From assembly GCA_963975885.1 (NCBI GenBank), contig CAXBIS010000015.1, positions 28,366 through 92,365 of the forward strand: a stretch of 64,000 nt of DNA. The letters are read 5' to 3'. The DNA comes from Pseudazoarcus sp963975885. GTDB lineage: Bacteria; Pseudomonadota; Gammaproteobacteria; Burkholderiales; Rhodocyclaceae. Within the stretch, counting starts at the first letter, position 1, and the number at the start of each line of letters is the position of its first letter. Below the pieces are notes generated by a model. It searched no databases. It saw only the letters and a program-made list of their open reading frames with translations, and was not told the origin of the DNA. Both the position numbers and the translations under genes were made by a program. Shown in pieces: positions 8,048 through 16,811 of the stretch.

Positions 8048-8680
8048 ATGCCCATCCACGAAATCCGCCACCCGCTCGTCCGCCACAAGATTGGCCTGAT
8101 GCGCGAGGTCGACATCTCGACCAAGAAATTCCGCGAACTGACGGCCGAGCTGGGCCGTTTGCTGGCCTATGAGGCGTGCAAGGATTTCGAGCTGGAGACG
8201 GTGACGCTGCAGGGCTGGGCCGGGCCGGTGGAGGTGGAACAGATCAAGGGCAAGAAGGTGACGGTGGTGCCGATTCTGCGTGCCGGGCTGGGCATGCTGG
8301 ACGGCGTGCTGGACATGATTCCGAGTGCCAAGGTGAGCGTGGTGGGCATTGCCCGTAATGAAGAGACGCTGCAGCCGGCGCCGTACTTCGAGCGTTTTGT
8401 GGGCCACCTGGGTGAGCGCATGGCGCTGATCATTGACCCGATGCTGGCCACCGGCGGCTCGCTGGCGGCGACCTGCGACATGCTCAAGCGCAAGGGCTGC
8501 GGGCAGATCCGGGCGCTGGTGCTGGTCGCCGCGCCCGAGGGCATTGCGCTGATGCAGGCGCAGCACCCGGACGTGGAGATTTTCACCGCCAGCATCGACA
8601 GCCATCTGGACGCGCACGGCTACATCATTCCCGGCCTGGGCGACGCCGGGGACAAGATTTTCGGCACCAAGCTGGGCTGA
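8048..8680 (+). CDS. upp: Uracil phosphoribosyltransferase
   Basis: Converts uracil and PRPP to UMP in pyrimidine salvage. The 210-residue length and sequence are typical. The PRPP-binding loop is visible as DPMLATGGS at about residues 133-141, and the C-terminal GDAGDKIFGT uracil-binding region is present. The start at ATG 8048 (MPIHEIRHPL) matches the family; longer in-frame extensions upstream have no similarity. A TACACT hexamer about 30 bases before the ATG could be a -10 box. uraA follows 45 bases later on the same strand, so salvage enzyme and uracil uptake are probably co-transcribed. Confidence 0.95.
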   Translation: MPIHEIRHPLVRHKIGLMREVDISTKKFRELTAELGRLLAYEACKDFELETVTLQGWAGPVEVEQIKGKKVTVVPILRAGLGMLDGVLDMIPSAKVSVVGIARNEETLQPAPYFERFVGHLGERMALIIDPMLATGGSLAATCDMLKRKGCGQIRALVLVAAPEGIALMQAQHPDVEIFTASIDSHLDAHGYIIPGLGDAGDKIFGTKLG

Positions 8681-8725
8681 GCTTCACCCCATCCATTGCC
8701 CTGTGCGGGCTTGCGGAGAACAAGC

Positions 8726-9961
8726 ATGACTGAATCCCCCAGGGAGCCGATGTGGCGGCAGGCCGTGTCGGGCGGGCAGATCCTGTTCGTGGCGTTTGGC
8801 GCGCTGGTGCTGGTGCCGCTGCTGACGGGGCTGGACCCGGCCATGGCGCTGCTTGGCGCGGGTGTGGGCACGCTGCTGTTCCAGTGGATCACGAAGCGCG
8901 AGGTGCCGATCTTTCTCGGATCGAGCTTCGCCTTCATCGCGCCGATCATCTACAGCATGCAAATCTGGGGGCTGTCGGCCACCATGGGCGCGCTTGCTTG
9001 CGTGAGCCTGGCGTATTTCGCGCTGGCCGGCGTGGTGTGGAAGCACGGCGCCGAGATCGTGCACCGCTTCATGCCGCCGGTGGTGATCGGGCCGATCATC
9101 ATGATCATCGGCCTGTCGCTGGCTTCGGTGGCGGTGAACATGGCGATGGGGCGCAGCGGTGATGGTTTGATCGAGCTGGTGAACTACGGCACGGCGCTGA
9201 TCGTGGCGGCCATTTCATTCGGCACCACGGTGGCGGTTGCGGTGTTCGCACGCGGTCTGTTGCGGCTGCTGCCGATTCTGGCCGGCGTGGCGGCGGGCTA
9301 CGTTGCCGCCGTCGTGGCCGGGCTGGTGGATTTCTCGGCCATCGCGGCGGCGCCGTGGTTTGCGCTGCCGAACTTCACTGCGCCCACCTTCGAGCTGGCG
9401 GCCATCCTGTTCATGCTGCCGGTGGCGCTGGCACCGGCCATCGAGCACGTCGGCGACGTGATTGCCATCGGCGGCGTGACCGGCAAGGACTACACCAAGA
9501 GCCCCGGCCTGCACCGCACGCTGGCCGGCGACGGGCTGGGCGTGCTGTTTGCCGGCTCGGTGGGCGGGCCGCCGATCACGACCTACTCGGAAGTCACCGG
9601 GGCGGTGACGCTGACGCGCAACTTCAACCCGGCGATCATGACCTGGGCGGCGGTGTTCGCCATCGCCATGGCCTTTGTCGGCAAGTTCAACGCGCTGCTG
9701 GCGACCATTCCGGTGCCGGTGATGGGCGGCATCATGATGCTGCTGTTCGGCTCGGTGGCGAGCGTGGGCCTGAAGACGCTGATCAACGCCCGCGTGAGCA
9801 TGGACGAGCCGCGCAATCTGGTGATCGTGTCGTCGATTCTGGTGTTCGGCGTTGGCGGTCTGGCGCTGAACCTCGACGGGCTGACACTGCAGGGCGTGGG
9901 CCTGTGCGGTCTGCTGGCGGTGTTGTTCAACATCGTGCTGCCGGAACGCAAGCGGGGCTGA
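8726..9961 (+). CDS. uraA: Uracil permease (NCS2 family)
   Basis: A 411-residue inner-membrane uracil:proton symporter of the nucleobase-cation symporter-2 family, with many hydrophobic segments. The family signature lies in the region PAIEHVGDVIAIGGVTGKDY (the Glu binds uracil) followed by GGPPITTYSE. The ATG at 8726 has a good upstream CGGAGAA sequence; an in-frame extension of ten codons is unlikely. It is downstream of upp, the usual partner. Nothing looks damaged. Confidence 0.93.
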   Translation: MTESPREPMWRQAVSGGQILFVAFGALVLVPLLTGLDPAMALLGAGVGTLLFQWITKREVPIFLGSSFAFIAPIIYSMQIWGLSATMGALACVSLAYFALAGVVWKHGAEIVHRFMPPVVIGPIIMIIGLSLASVAVNMAMGRSGDGLIELVNYGTALIVAAISFGTTVAVAVFARGLLRLLPILAGVAAGYVAAVVAGLVDFSAIAAAPWFALPNFTAPTFELAAILFMLPVALAPAIEHVGDVIAIGGVTGKDYTKSPGLHRTLAGDGLGVLFAGSVGGPPITTYSEVTGAVTLTRNFNPAIMTWAAVFAIAMAFVGKFNALLATIPVPVMGGIMMLLFGSVASVGLKTLINARVSMDEPRNLVIVSSILVFGVGGLALNLDGLTLQGVGLCGLLAVLFNIVLPERKRG

Positions 9962-9976
9962 GGAGCGCACGCAGTT

Positions 9977-10070
9977 ATGCAGCGCCTCGGCGCGGTTGCC
10001 TTGGAAGAGGATCAGGCCGGGCGGGAGTTCGGGTGGAGCGGACATGCGCGAAGAATACCGGACATCGGCG
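9977..10070 (-). pseudogene. Stray copy of the recC 5' end
   Basis: The minus strand reads MSAPPELPPGLILFQGNR and then AEALH, clearly the start of a RecC protein. The match to bases about 5344-5430 includes roughly 20 bases upstream of the ATG. By eye about five in six bases agree, with the upstream part nearly identical. The similarity ends after about 25 codons, right after the uraA stop. It is not a functional gene. It is either a relic of a rearrangement that moved recC or the scar of a duplication that now brackets the 5.4-10 kb block. Confidence 0.8.
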
Positions 10071-10157
10071 ACACAACGTGTCGCCCCGGGCTCCCGAAAG
10101 GGGTGCCGACAGGCAATGCTAAAATTGTCAAAGTCCAACTCCGACGGGAGTCGTCGC

Positions 10158-11057
10158 ATGACCAAGCAAGCCTTCACCGCGTTCGGCCTCGGCATGACGC
10201 TGTTCGCACTGTCCGCCTCGCAAGTCGCGGCCCAGACCCCGGCGTTGATGTCCATGTCGAAGGAACCAAGCAGCGTCTTCGCGCTGACCGCCGAGCACGA
10301 GTTGATCCGTTTCGATCCATCGGAGCCGGACAAGGTGCTGGACCGCGTCGAGATTTCCGGTCTGGCTGACGGCGACGAGTTGCGCGGCATCGACTTCCGG
10401 GTCAACTACGGCGTGATGTACGCGCTGGGTGCGAGCGGGCAGCTCTACACGGTCGATCCGGAAAACGGGAAGCTGAGCAAGGTCGGCAATGGCAAGCTGC
10501 CGATTGAACTGCCCGACGGCCCGCTGGGTTTCGACTTCAATCCGGCCGCCGACCGCATTCGCGTGGTCGCCGAAACAGGGCTCAACCTGCGCCTGCATCC
10601 GGAAACCGGCGAAGCGATCGATTTCGATTCCGACCGCGAAGGTTTCCAGGCCGATCGCAGCCTGACCTACGTATTCAACGACCGCTTCGTGGGCCGCGAC
10701 CCGGCCATCTCCGCCGCGGCCTATACCTACAACGCCGACGACGAGAAGCTGACGACCAACTTCGCCATCGACCGCGCGCGCGGCACGCTGGCCCTCCAGG
10801 GCACGCGCGAAGGCACGCAGCCGCCCGTGTCCCCGAATCTGGGCGTGCTGACCTCGGTCGGCGATCTGGGTACCGGCCCGCTCGCCGAGGTGTCTTTCGA
10901 CATCTCCGACGTCACCAACACCGCGCTTTCCGCGCTGCGTGTCGAGGATGGCGACAAGACCGAGTTGTACCGCGTCAACCTCGACCTGGGTCGCGCAGTA
11001 CTGATCGGCACGATCGGCGACGGCGAACCCCTGATCGGTCTCGCGATCGAGCCCTGA
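10158..11057 (+). CDS. Secreted DUF4394 domain protein
   Basis: A 299-residue exported protein. A signal peptide (MTKQAFTAFGLGMTLFALSA, cleavage probable after AAQ near residue 25) precedes a DUF4394 domain with repeated beta-propeller-like strands, for example LRGIDFRVNYGVMYALGASG and GFDFNPAADRIRVV. The molecular role of the family is unknown to me. The ATG at 10158 is preceded by GGGAG with 8 bases of spacing, which selects it over a longer upstream frame. The gene stands alone, converging on the LpxR-like gene. Confidence 0.85.
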   Translation: MTKQAFTAFGLGMTLFALSASQVAAQTPALMSMSKEPSSVFALTAEHELIRFDPSEPDKVLDRVEISGLADGDELRGIDFRVNYGVMYALGASGQLYTVDPENGKLSKVGNGKLPIELPDGPLGFDFNPAADRIRVVAETGLNLRLHPETGEAIDFDSDREGFQADRSLTYVFNDRFVGRDPAISAAAYTYNADDEKLTTNFAIDRARGTLALQGTREGTQPPVSPNLGVLTSVGDLGTGPLAEVSFDISDVTNTALSALRVEDGDKTELYRVNLDLGRAVLIGTIGDGEPLIGLAIEP

Positions 11058-11096
11058 GTCGCCGCGCGGCGCAATCCCGCGCGAGCCGATCGGCGG

Positions 11097-12092
11097 CTAC
11101 AGCTTGAACGACAGCGAGATCGCGCTGAACTTGTCCGAGCCGTCCTGACCGTGAAATTCGCGCGAGCGCCAGACATGCGTGAAGGCCACGCGCGCGTCGC
11201 GCCAGTCGAGCACCACGCCGACCTGTACATCCCCGACCAGACGGCGCTTGTCGACGCTGCGGCTGTCGCGGAAGGTGTTGCCATCGAGGAAAATGTTGCG
11301 CCCGACCGCACGCCCCTCGGCGCCGGCAAACGCGTACCAGCGAAAATCGCGGGGAGGCGCGAAGTCACTCGACCCGGGCAGACCCGGCTGGATGCGCGGC
11401 GGCCCATAGTCGTTGGGCAGGCTGGGGCCGAAGCGCAGCATGAAGCCGCTGCCGAAATACGTGAACACGTTGCCCAGGGCGATGCCCGAGTGCGCTGAAA
11501 AATCCGCCTCATGCCCGAGCAGCCGGGTGCGCGCCAGGCCCTGCCAGCTTCGCTGCCAGGTCGCCACCACGCCCAGTTCATTCTTCAACTGCGTGTCCCA
11601 ACCCAGTGGCTTGGGCGAGCCGATGTGCTTGTGCACGAACTTCTGCGTCTGTTCCCCCAGCGCCGCCGGACCGACCACGCCGATCGACAGGCCGAACTGG
11701 TCGACCACGCGTCCGCGCTCCACGCCGAGGCCGATCGCGCCGTACAGCCAGCCCGCATATGGGCGCTCGCCCCGCGCCGGATCCTCGACTTCGATGTCGC
11801 TTGGCGTGAACAGGCTCTGCCCGAACGCGTAGCCGTAGCGGATGGTCTTGCTCTCCGGGTACCACGGCATCAGCCCGGCCAGATTCCGCGCCCATTCCGG
11901 GACAGGCCGGCTCTGGTCCGGCACCCAGGCAATGCGCACACCGTTGGTGTAGTGGCGGTCGACGTCGTAGAACAGATCGTTCTCGACAACGAAGTTGAGT
12001 GTGCCCTGGGGTCGCTCGTCTTCCTGTGCAAGAGACAGCGAGGAAGCAAGTACCAGCAGTAGCGGAACAATTCGACGGAAACAAGGAACCAT
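11097..12092 (-). CDS. LpxR-like lipid A 3'-O-deacylase (DUF2219), outer membrane
   Basis: A 331-residue outer-membrane beta-barrel enzyme of the LpxR/DUF2219 family, which in Salmonella removes the 3'-acyloxyacyl chain of lipid A. It has a signal peptide (RRIVPLLLVLASSLSLA). The N-terminal VENDLFYDVDRHYTNGVR carries the Asn-Asp pair and downstream Thr of the known active site, and a His in FVHKHIGSPKP matches the catalytic His region. It ends in an amphipathic strand closing with Phe-Lys-Leu, roughly like a barrel-insertion signal. The start at ATG 12092 was chosen because it directly precedes the signal peptide. Whether lipid A is the real substrate here is inferred from the family. Confidence 0.85.
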   Translation of the reverse strand: MVPCFRRIVPLLLVLASSLSLAQEDERPQGTLNFVVENDLFYDVDRHYTNGVRIAWVPDQSRPVPEWARNLAGLMPWYPESKTIRYGYAFGQSLFTPSDIEVEDPARGERPYAGWLYGAIGLGVERGRVVDQFGLSIGVVGPAALGEQTQKFVHKHIGSPKPLGWDTQLKNELGVVATWQRSWQGLARTRLLGHEADFSAHSGIALGNVFTYFGSGFMLRFGPSLPNDYGPPRIQPGLPGSSDFAPPRDFRWYAFAGAEGRAVGRNIFLDGNTFRDSRSVDKRRLVGDVQVGVVLDWRDARVAFTHVWRSREFHGQDGSDKFSAISLSFKL

Positions 12093-12365
12093 GCGATCTC
12101 GGGGCAAGACGGGATGCGGGATTGTAGCTGGCGGGACGTCGCGGAGATCGTAACTGAAGGTATTAGGGGTGGTCGGGTCTATCCTGCCGTCAGACCATGT
12201 CACTTTCTCGAATTGCGAGAGGCGCGACACACAACCGAGGTATGTGTGGGGAAACTTCGCATAGTTCGGACAGGAGACGATATTCTTTGGTCATGCATAG
12301 AATGGCGTCGTGACCTGCCGACGATGGCAGTACGTGCAGCGGACTGAACATCTCGTGAGGCGAAC
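12093..12365. other. Intergenic region, divergent LpxR-like / cold-shock genes
   Basis: About 270 bases between two divergent genes, so it should hold both promoters. A TAGAAT hexamer at 12298-12303 could be a -10 element for the cold-shock/DUF1294 gene, but no convincing -35 partner is visible. No small ORF with a good ribosome-binding site and no clear hairpin was seen. Confidence 0.3.
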
Positions 12366-13013
12366 ATGCGAAAGCGCGGCCACATTGGCGACTGGCAAGA
12401 CGACAAGGGCTACGGCTTCATCTCGCCCGAAAGCGGTGGCGCGCGGCTTTTCGCGCACATCAAGGCTTTCGCGAATCGACAACGCCGACCTGAAGCCGGT
12501 GATCTCGTGACCTACCTGCCGGGCACGGATGACCGCGGTCGGCCGTGTGCGGTGAAGATCGCGTTTGACGGTGAAACATACGAAGCTCAGGTTCGTAGTC
12601 GGGCTGCGCGGCGTGGCGACGGTCCGCTGCTGTTCGCAGGTTTCTTCGTCGCACTGCTGGTTGCCGCGACCGTCGCAGAATGGTTGCCGCTCGAAGTCGC
12701 GGGGCTGTACGCGGCAACGAGCGTGGTCACGCTTCTGGTGTATGCGTGGGACAAGTCGGCGGCGCGAAAGAATGACAGGCGCACACCGGAAGACACCCTG
12801 CACCTGCTAGCCCTTGTCGGCGGCTGGCCTGGTGCATTGTTTGCGCAACGCTGGCTTCGCCACAAGTCAAGCAAGCAGTCATTCCAGGCGATGTTCTGGG
12901 TAACCGTAGTGCTGAACTGCAGCGTCCTGGTTTGGCTGATTTCACCACATGGCAGCGCGCAACTGGACCGGCTACTCGGTGCGATCCGGCCTATCGTCGG
13001 ACGTCTGATCTAG
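12366..13013 (+). CDS. Cold-shock domain plus DUF1294 membrane protein
   Basis: A 215-residue two-part protein. Residues 1-65 form an OB-fold cold-shock-like domain (GHIGDWQDDKGYGFISPESG, then LFAHIKAF), expected to bind single-stranded RNA or DNA. Residues 85-200 contain hydrophobic helices and the DUF1294 signature (VYAWDKSAAR, then HLLALVGGWPGALFAQ). This fusion is a known architecture but its role is not established. It places a nucleic-acid-binding domain on the cytoplasmic face of the inner membrane. It appears monocistronic. Confidence 0.9.
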   Translation: MRKRGHIGDWQDDKGYGFISPESGGARLFAHIKAFANRQRRPEAGDLVTYLPGTDDRGRPCAVKIAFDGETYEAQVRSRAARRGDGPLLFAGFFVALLVAATVAEWLPLEVAGLYAATSVVTLLVYAWDKSAARKNDRRTPEDTLHLLALVGGWPGALFAQRWLRHKSSKQSFQAMFWVTVVLNCSVLVWLISPHGSAQLDRLLGAIRPIVGRLI

Positions 13014-13139
13014 TCGCAGCACGTAGAGCACCACGATAGGGCTACGCTCGGTCTAAGACGCCCCCGCGATCTCCAGTCGCAGATAGCCGATGGCCGGGCC
13101 GGCACCGCGTGAAGTATCCCTGGCGCTTATCATTCGGAC

Positions 13140-14468
13140 GTGACTGTCAACGCCCCCCACCATCCCTGCCCCACCCACCGCAGCGTACTCGCACTTGCCG
13201 TGCCGGTGATGCTGTCCAACGTGTCGACACCGCTGATCGGTATCGTGGATACGGCGGTCGTCGGTCAGATTCCCGATCCGGCGCATATCGGCGCGGTCGC
13301 GGTCGCGGCACTGGTGTTCACCTTCGTGTTCTGGGCCTTCGGCTTTCTGCGCATGGGCACCACCGGGCTGACCGCGCAGGCGCTGGGTGCGCGTGACGGT
13401 GACGAGCTGCTGGCGTGTCTGGGTCGGGCAATGCTGATCGCCGGTGTCGTCGGCGCCGGGTTGATCGCGCTGCAATGGCCGATCCGCGAAACCGCGTTCG
13501 CACTGCTCGACGGCGGCGAACGCGTCGAGGCGCTGGCGCGCGAATACTTCGACATCCGCATCTGGGCCGCGCCCATGACGCTCGCCAACTACGCGCTGCT
13601 GGGCTGGTTCATCGGTCAGGGGCGCTCAGGCACTGCGCTGGTGCTGCAACTGACGCTGAACGTGTCCAATGTGGCGCTCGACCTGCTGTTCGTGCTGGGT
13701 CTGGGCATGGGCGTGGCCGGCGTCGCGCTGGGCACGCTGCTGGCCGAGTCGATTGCGGCCGTGATCGGGTTGGGCGTGGCATGGGTGCATGCACGCGGCG
13801 TGGACGGGCGCTTGTCGCGTGCCCGGCTGCTCGACGCAGCGCGGCTGGCGCGCACGTTGGCGGTCAATCGCGACATCATGATCCGCTCGATGGCGCTGAT
13901 CTTCGTGCTGCTGTGGTTCGTCGCCCAGGGTGCGCGTCAGGGCGAGGTGGTGCTGGCCGCCAACGCGGTGCTGATGCATTTCGTCGCCACCGCCTCGTAC
14001 TTTCTCGACGGCCTGGCCTTCGCGGCCGAGGCGCTGGTAGGGCGTGCGGTCGGTGCGGCGCGACGCGCGCTGCTCGATTCGGCGGTGTTTTTGACCACGT
14101 TCTGGGCCGTGCTGCTGGCCGGCGTGCTGTCGCTCGCCTTTTTGCTCGCGGGTCCGCTGGCGATCGACGTGCTGACCGTCGAGCCGGCCACACGGCTGGC
14201 CGCGCGCGAGCATCTGGCTTGGGCGGCAATGGCGCCGCTGATCGGTGTCTGGGCCTTCCAGCTCGACGGCATCTTCATCGGCGCCACGCGCTCGGCCGAG
14301 ATGCGCAACGCCATGCTCGCGTCGCTGGCGATCTTCCTCGCCGCCTGGTGGGCGCTGCGCGGCTGGGGCAACCACGGGCTGTGGGCGGCCTACCACGTGT
14401 GCTACGTGGCGCGTGCGCTGACGCTGGGTCGGTACTACCCGCGGCTGACAAGAGCCTTGGACACCTGA
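13140..14468 (+). CDS. MATE family efflux transporter, DinF-like
   Basis: A 442-residue, 12-helix multidrug and toxin extrusion transporter. The N-terminal repeat begins LALAVPVMLSNVSTPLIG with the DTAVVGQ motif of the DinF branch, and a second MatE repeat starts near residue 240. It uses an ion gradient to export organic cations or other toxic compounds; the substrate cannot be predicted. The start is a GTG at 13140 (TVNAPHHPC); no alternative ATG precedes the first helix. It converges on the MOSC gene with only a few bases between them. Confidence 0.9.
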   Translation: MTVNAPHHPCPTHRSVLALAVPVMLSNVSTPLIGIVDTAVVGQIPDPAHIGAVAVAALVFTFVFWAFGFLRMGTTGLTAQALGARDGDELLACLGRAMLIAGVVGAGLIALQWPIRETAFALLDGGERVEALAREYFDIRIWAAPMTLANYALLGWFIGQGRSGTALVLQLTLNVSNVALDLLFVLGLGMGVAGVALGTLLAESIAAVIGLGVAWVHARGVDGRLSRARLLDAARLARTLAVNRDIMIRSMALIFVLLWFVAQGARQGEVVLAANAVLMHFVATASYFLDGLAFAAEALVGRAVGAARRALLDSAVFLTTFWAVLLAGVLSLAFLLAGPLAIDVLTVEPATRLAAREHLAWAAMAPLIGVWAFQLDGIFIGATRSAEMRNAMLASLAIFLAAWWALRGWGNHGLWAAYHVCYVARALTLGRYYPRLTRALDT

Positions 14469-14471
14469 CAA

Positions 14472-15032
14472 TCAAGGTGCCGGAGCTTGCAGCACACAGC
14501 GCACCTCGTCGCCCACCCGGATACGGCCACCGTGCAGTACGCGCGCGGTGACGCCACCATGGCCGCGCATGGCGTTGAAGCCGCCGGAGCCGAGCACTTC
14601 CTCCATGCGCGAGCACGGATCGCAGCTGCCGGTGATTTCGAACACCGCCGCGCCGACCTGCAAGACCAGCGGGCGGTCCTTGAACAGGCTGCGGGCAGCG
14701 AGCAGGTTGAGACCGGAGATGACGAGGTTGCGGCGCAAATCGGCCGCATCGACCGAGGCGTGGCCGGCCAGCGCAGCGATGACAGACAGGTGTTCGGCCT
14801 GGATCAGCGTAACCTGACGCTTGCCACCGCCGGGGCGAGCGGGCGGCGCAAAGGACGAGCGATCGCCATCGAGTCCGCGCTCGGCCAGTGCTTCGATTTC
14901 CGTTACAGACTTTACCTGCTGCATGCGTGCTGGACGCAGGAAAATGGCTTCGACCCGACCCGCGCGTGGGTGGCGCGCTGCGATGTTGCGCATCGACGGC
15001 TCGTCGAGATCGATGTCCTCGGCGCTGCTCAT
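14472..15032 (-). CDS. MOSC domain protein
   Basis: A 186-residue cytoplasmic MOSC-domain protein, the C-terminal fold of molybdenum cofactor sulfurases and of YiiM/mARC-type molybdoenzymes. The domain motifs GLDGDR, RRNLVISGLNLL and the conserved cysteine region ITGSCDPCSRME are all visible. A standalone MOSC protein may bind molybdopterin or transfer sulfur; the exact reaction is unknown. Its start overlaps the stop of the upstream small membrane-protein gene as ATGA, so the two are translated together. Confidence 0.88.
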   Translation of the reverse strand: MSSAEDIDLDEPSMRNIAARHPRAGRVEAIFLRPARMQQVKSVTEIEALAERGLDGDRSSFAPPARPGGGKRQVTLIQAEHLSVIAALAGHASVDAADLRRNLVISGLNLLAARSLFKDRPLVLQVGAAVFEITGSCDPCSRMEEVLGSGGFNAMRGHGGVTARVLHGGRIRVGDEVRCVLQAPAP

Positions 15033-15313
15033 TCCGGGTCCTTGTCGTCGCTTGCCGGTGACTGCGCCTCGCGGCGCTGCACGAAGTAGCGGCGGATGGC
15101 GATGCCGACGAAGGCCACGGTAAAGATCAGGCCGAGAAAGCGGATCGTGCCGGCCAGCGGCTGCAATGTGGGGTTGTCCGTGCCGGCAAGAATGGTCGGC
15201 ACGAGGAAGACGCCGATCGCCAGCCCGCCGGCGGCGAGCTTGGCCGAGAAGGCCCAGTCCGAGCGCAGGGCGATCTGGTAGAGGCGTTCGTTGCGTTTGA
15301 AGCGATGTCGCAT
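15029..15313 (-). CDS. Small two-helix membrane protein
   Basis: A 94-residue protein with two predicted membrane helices (AKLAAGGLAIGVFLVPTILA and LAGTIRFLGLIFTVAFVGIA), a basic N-terminus and a charged C-terminal tail. I do not recognise a named family. The start at ATG 15313 (MRHRFKRN) is preferred to an in-frame extension of twelve codons. It is coupled to the MOSC gene by a 4-base overlap, and the two divergently face the NlpE/META gene. Confidence 0.75.
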   Translation of the reverse strand: MRHRFKRNERLYQIALRSDWAFSAKLAAGGLAIGVFLVPTILAGTDNPTLQPLAGTIRFLGLIFTVAFVGIAIRRYFVQRREAQSPASDDKDPE

Positions 15314-15429
15314 GTTCGGTGGGCCGGGGACGAAACGTCGAGCCGGCATCTTACCGCCGGCGACGGCGCGTACAAAGGCGGCCCGTCACGCCGACCACGG
15401 TGGACGGCGGCGGCCGCAAGGAGGTTGCG

Positions 15430-16497
15430 ATGAACCGGATCCCTCACGCCGCGCTGATTGCGTTGGCGGCATTGTCGATGATCGCGTCCACGGCGCAGGC
15501 GACGCCGGTCGGCGCCTATGTGGGCATACTGCCTTGCGCCGACTGCCCAGGCATCGAACTGCGCCTGGATCTGCTGGAAGACGGCGCGTTTCACCAGCGC
15601 AGCGTGTATCGGGACCGCTCCGGCAGCTTCGACGCAGTCGGACGCTGGGAAGAAGACGACACCAGGCTGCGGCTGCACTACCCGGACGCGGACATCGTTC
15701 ACTTCGCAGTCGAAGAAGACAGCCTGAAGCTGCTCGACCGGCAGGGGCAGCCGATCGACTCGCGCCGCGATCACAGGCTCTACCGCTCCGCGCGACTCGG
15801 CCGCATCGAGCCGCGTGTACGCCTCGAAGGTCACTTCAGCTACTACGCCGACAGCGCGACGCTGCACGATTGCGCGACCGATCGACGCATGCCGGTGGCG
15901 ATGGAAGGGGAGTATCTGCGGCTGGAACGCGCGTGGAGTCACGCGCGCGCGACACGGCAGCGACCGCTGCCGGCAGTCGTGCAGGCGCGCATCGTGCACC
16001 GCGTGAACATGGAGGGCCCCGCCCGCCCGACGGTAATCGTCGAGCGCCTGCTATCGGCCGGCGCTGCGGTGTCGTGCACTCCCAAAGGAATCGCCACGTT
16101 GTACGACACGCAATGGACGGCGCTGCGCATCGGCGACCGCGACGTACCGGCCGACGCTCGCCCCGCGCACCTGCGCTTTGCCGAGGGCATGCCGATACGA
16201 GTATCCGGCTCGACCGGCTGCAATCGCTTCAACGGCACGGCCACACTCACCGGTGGCTCGCTGCTGGTCGGCGCGCTGGGCACGACGCGCATGGCCTGCC
16301 CAGACAACGGTCTGCGCGAGCGCGCCTTTCTCGACGCCCTGGATGCCGCACGCAGCTGGCGCATCCGCGAGCGGCATCTCGAACTGCTCGATGCGAAGGG
16401 ACGTACGGTGGCGGTTTTCGACGCCGATCAGCGCGGCAAGCGGCATGCCGAATCGGGCTTGCGCCACAACGAGCGAGCACGCAACACCAGCCGATAG
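15430..16497 (+). CDS. NlpE-like plus META domain exported protein
   Basis: A 355-residue exported protein fusing two envelope-stress-related folds. After a signal peptide (IALAALSMIASTAQA) comes an NlpE N-terminal-type domain with the Cys-Ala-Asp-Cys pair in ILPCADCPGIELRLDL. The C-terminal part carries a META/HslJ domain (SGSTGCNRFNGTATL, then TTRMACPDNGLRERAFLDAL). In E. coli NlpE senses surface contact and lipoprotein stress, and HslJ is linked to novobiocin resistance; the fused role is inferred only. A strong AAGGAGGT lies just before ATG 15430. There is no lipobox, so it is probably periplasmic. Its last 70 bases overlap the 3' end of the opposite DCC gene. Confidence 0.85.
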   Translation: MNRIPHAALIALAALSMIASTAQATPVGAYVGILPCADCPGIELRLDLLEDGAFHQRSVYRDRSGSFDAVGRWEEDDTRLRLHYPDADIVHFAVEEDSLKLLDRQGQPIDSRRDHRLYRSARLGRIEPRVRLEGHFSYYADSATLHDCATDRRMPVAMEGEYLRLERAWSHARATRQRPLPAVVQARIVHRVNMEGPARPTVIVERLLSAGAAVSCTPKGIATLYDTQWTALRIGDRDVPADARPAHLRFAEGMPIRVSGSTGCNRFNGTATLTGGSLLVGALGTTRMACPDNGLRERAFLDALDAARSWRIRERHLELLDAKGRTVAVFDADQRGKRHAESGLRHNERARNTSR

Positions 16498-16811
16498 CCC
16501 AGCTCCAGCACATGCACGACGCCGGGTAGCGCGGCGATGCGGCCAAGGGCGCGAAATCGCGGAAGCTGCTGCCACAGCAGCGCGAAACCGAGCGCACCCG
16601 AAGCCAGCCGCCCGCCCGGTCGACGGACGTGAAAACGCGCCATCGCGGCGTCGAAATCGAGATCGTCGCCAAGTGAGCGCGGGTCGGCTTCGACCAGATT
16701 CACCCAGTCGACGCCATCGGCCCCCGGTTGGCGACGGTAGAAGCCAATCTCGCGTCGGCAAAGCGGACAGCCGCCGTCGTAATACACGGTGAGTCGTTGC
16801 GCTTCGCTCAT
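16428..16811 (-). CDS. DCC family thiol-disulfide oxidoreductase-like protein (DUF393)
   Basis: A 127-residue protein of the DCC (DUF393) family, named for the Asp-x-x-Cys-x-x-Cys motif, seen here as YYDGGCPLCRREIGFY at residues 10-25. The fold is thioredoxin-like and members are thought to act in thiol-disulfide chemistry, often on electron-transfer membrane proteins. Its start overlaps the stop of an upstream 41-codon Cys-rich ORF as ATGA. Its 3' end runs 70 bases into the convergent NlpE/META gene, which is an unusually long coding overlap. Confidence 0.9.
   Translation of the reverse strand: MSEAQRLTVYYDGGCPLCRREIGFYRRQPGADGVDWVNLVEADPRSLGDDLDFDAAMARFHVRRPGGRLASGALGFALLWQQLPRFRALGRIAALPGVVHVLELGYRLVLRARSLWRKPDSACRLPR

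Noticed and set aside
13014..13139. A promoter before the MATE gene
   Set aside because: A TATCAT hexamer is visible close to the start, but there is no acceptable -35 at the right spacing and the distance to the GTG is too short to support a call.
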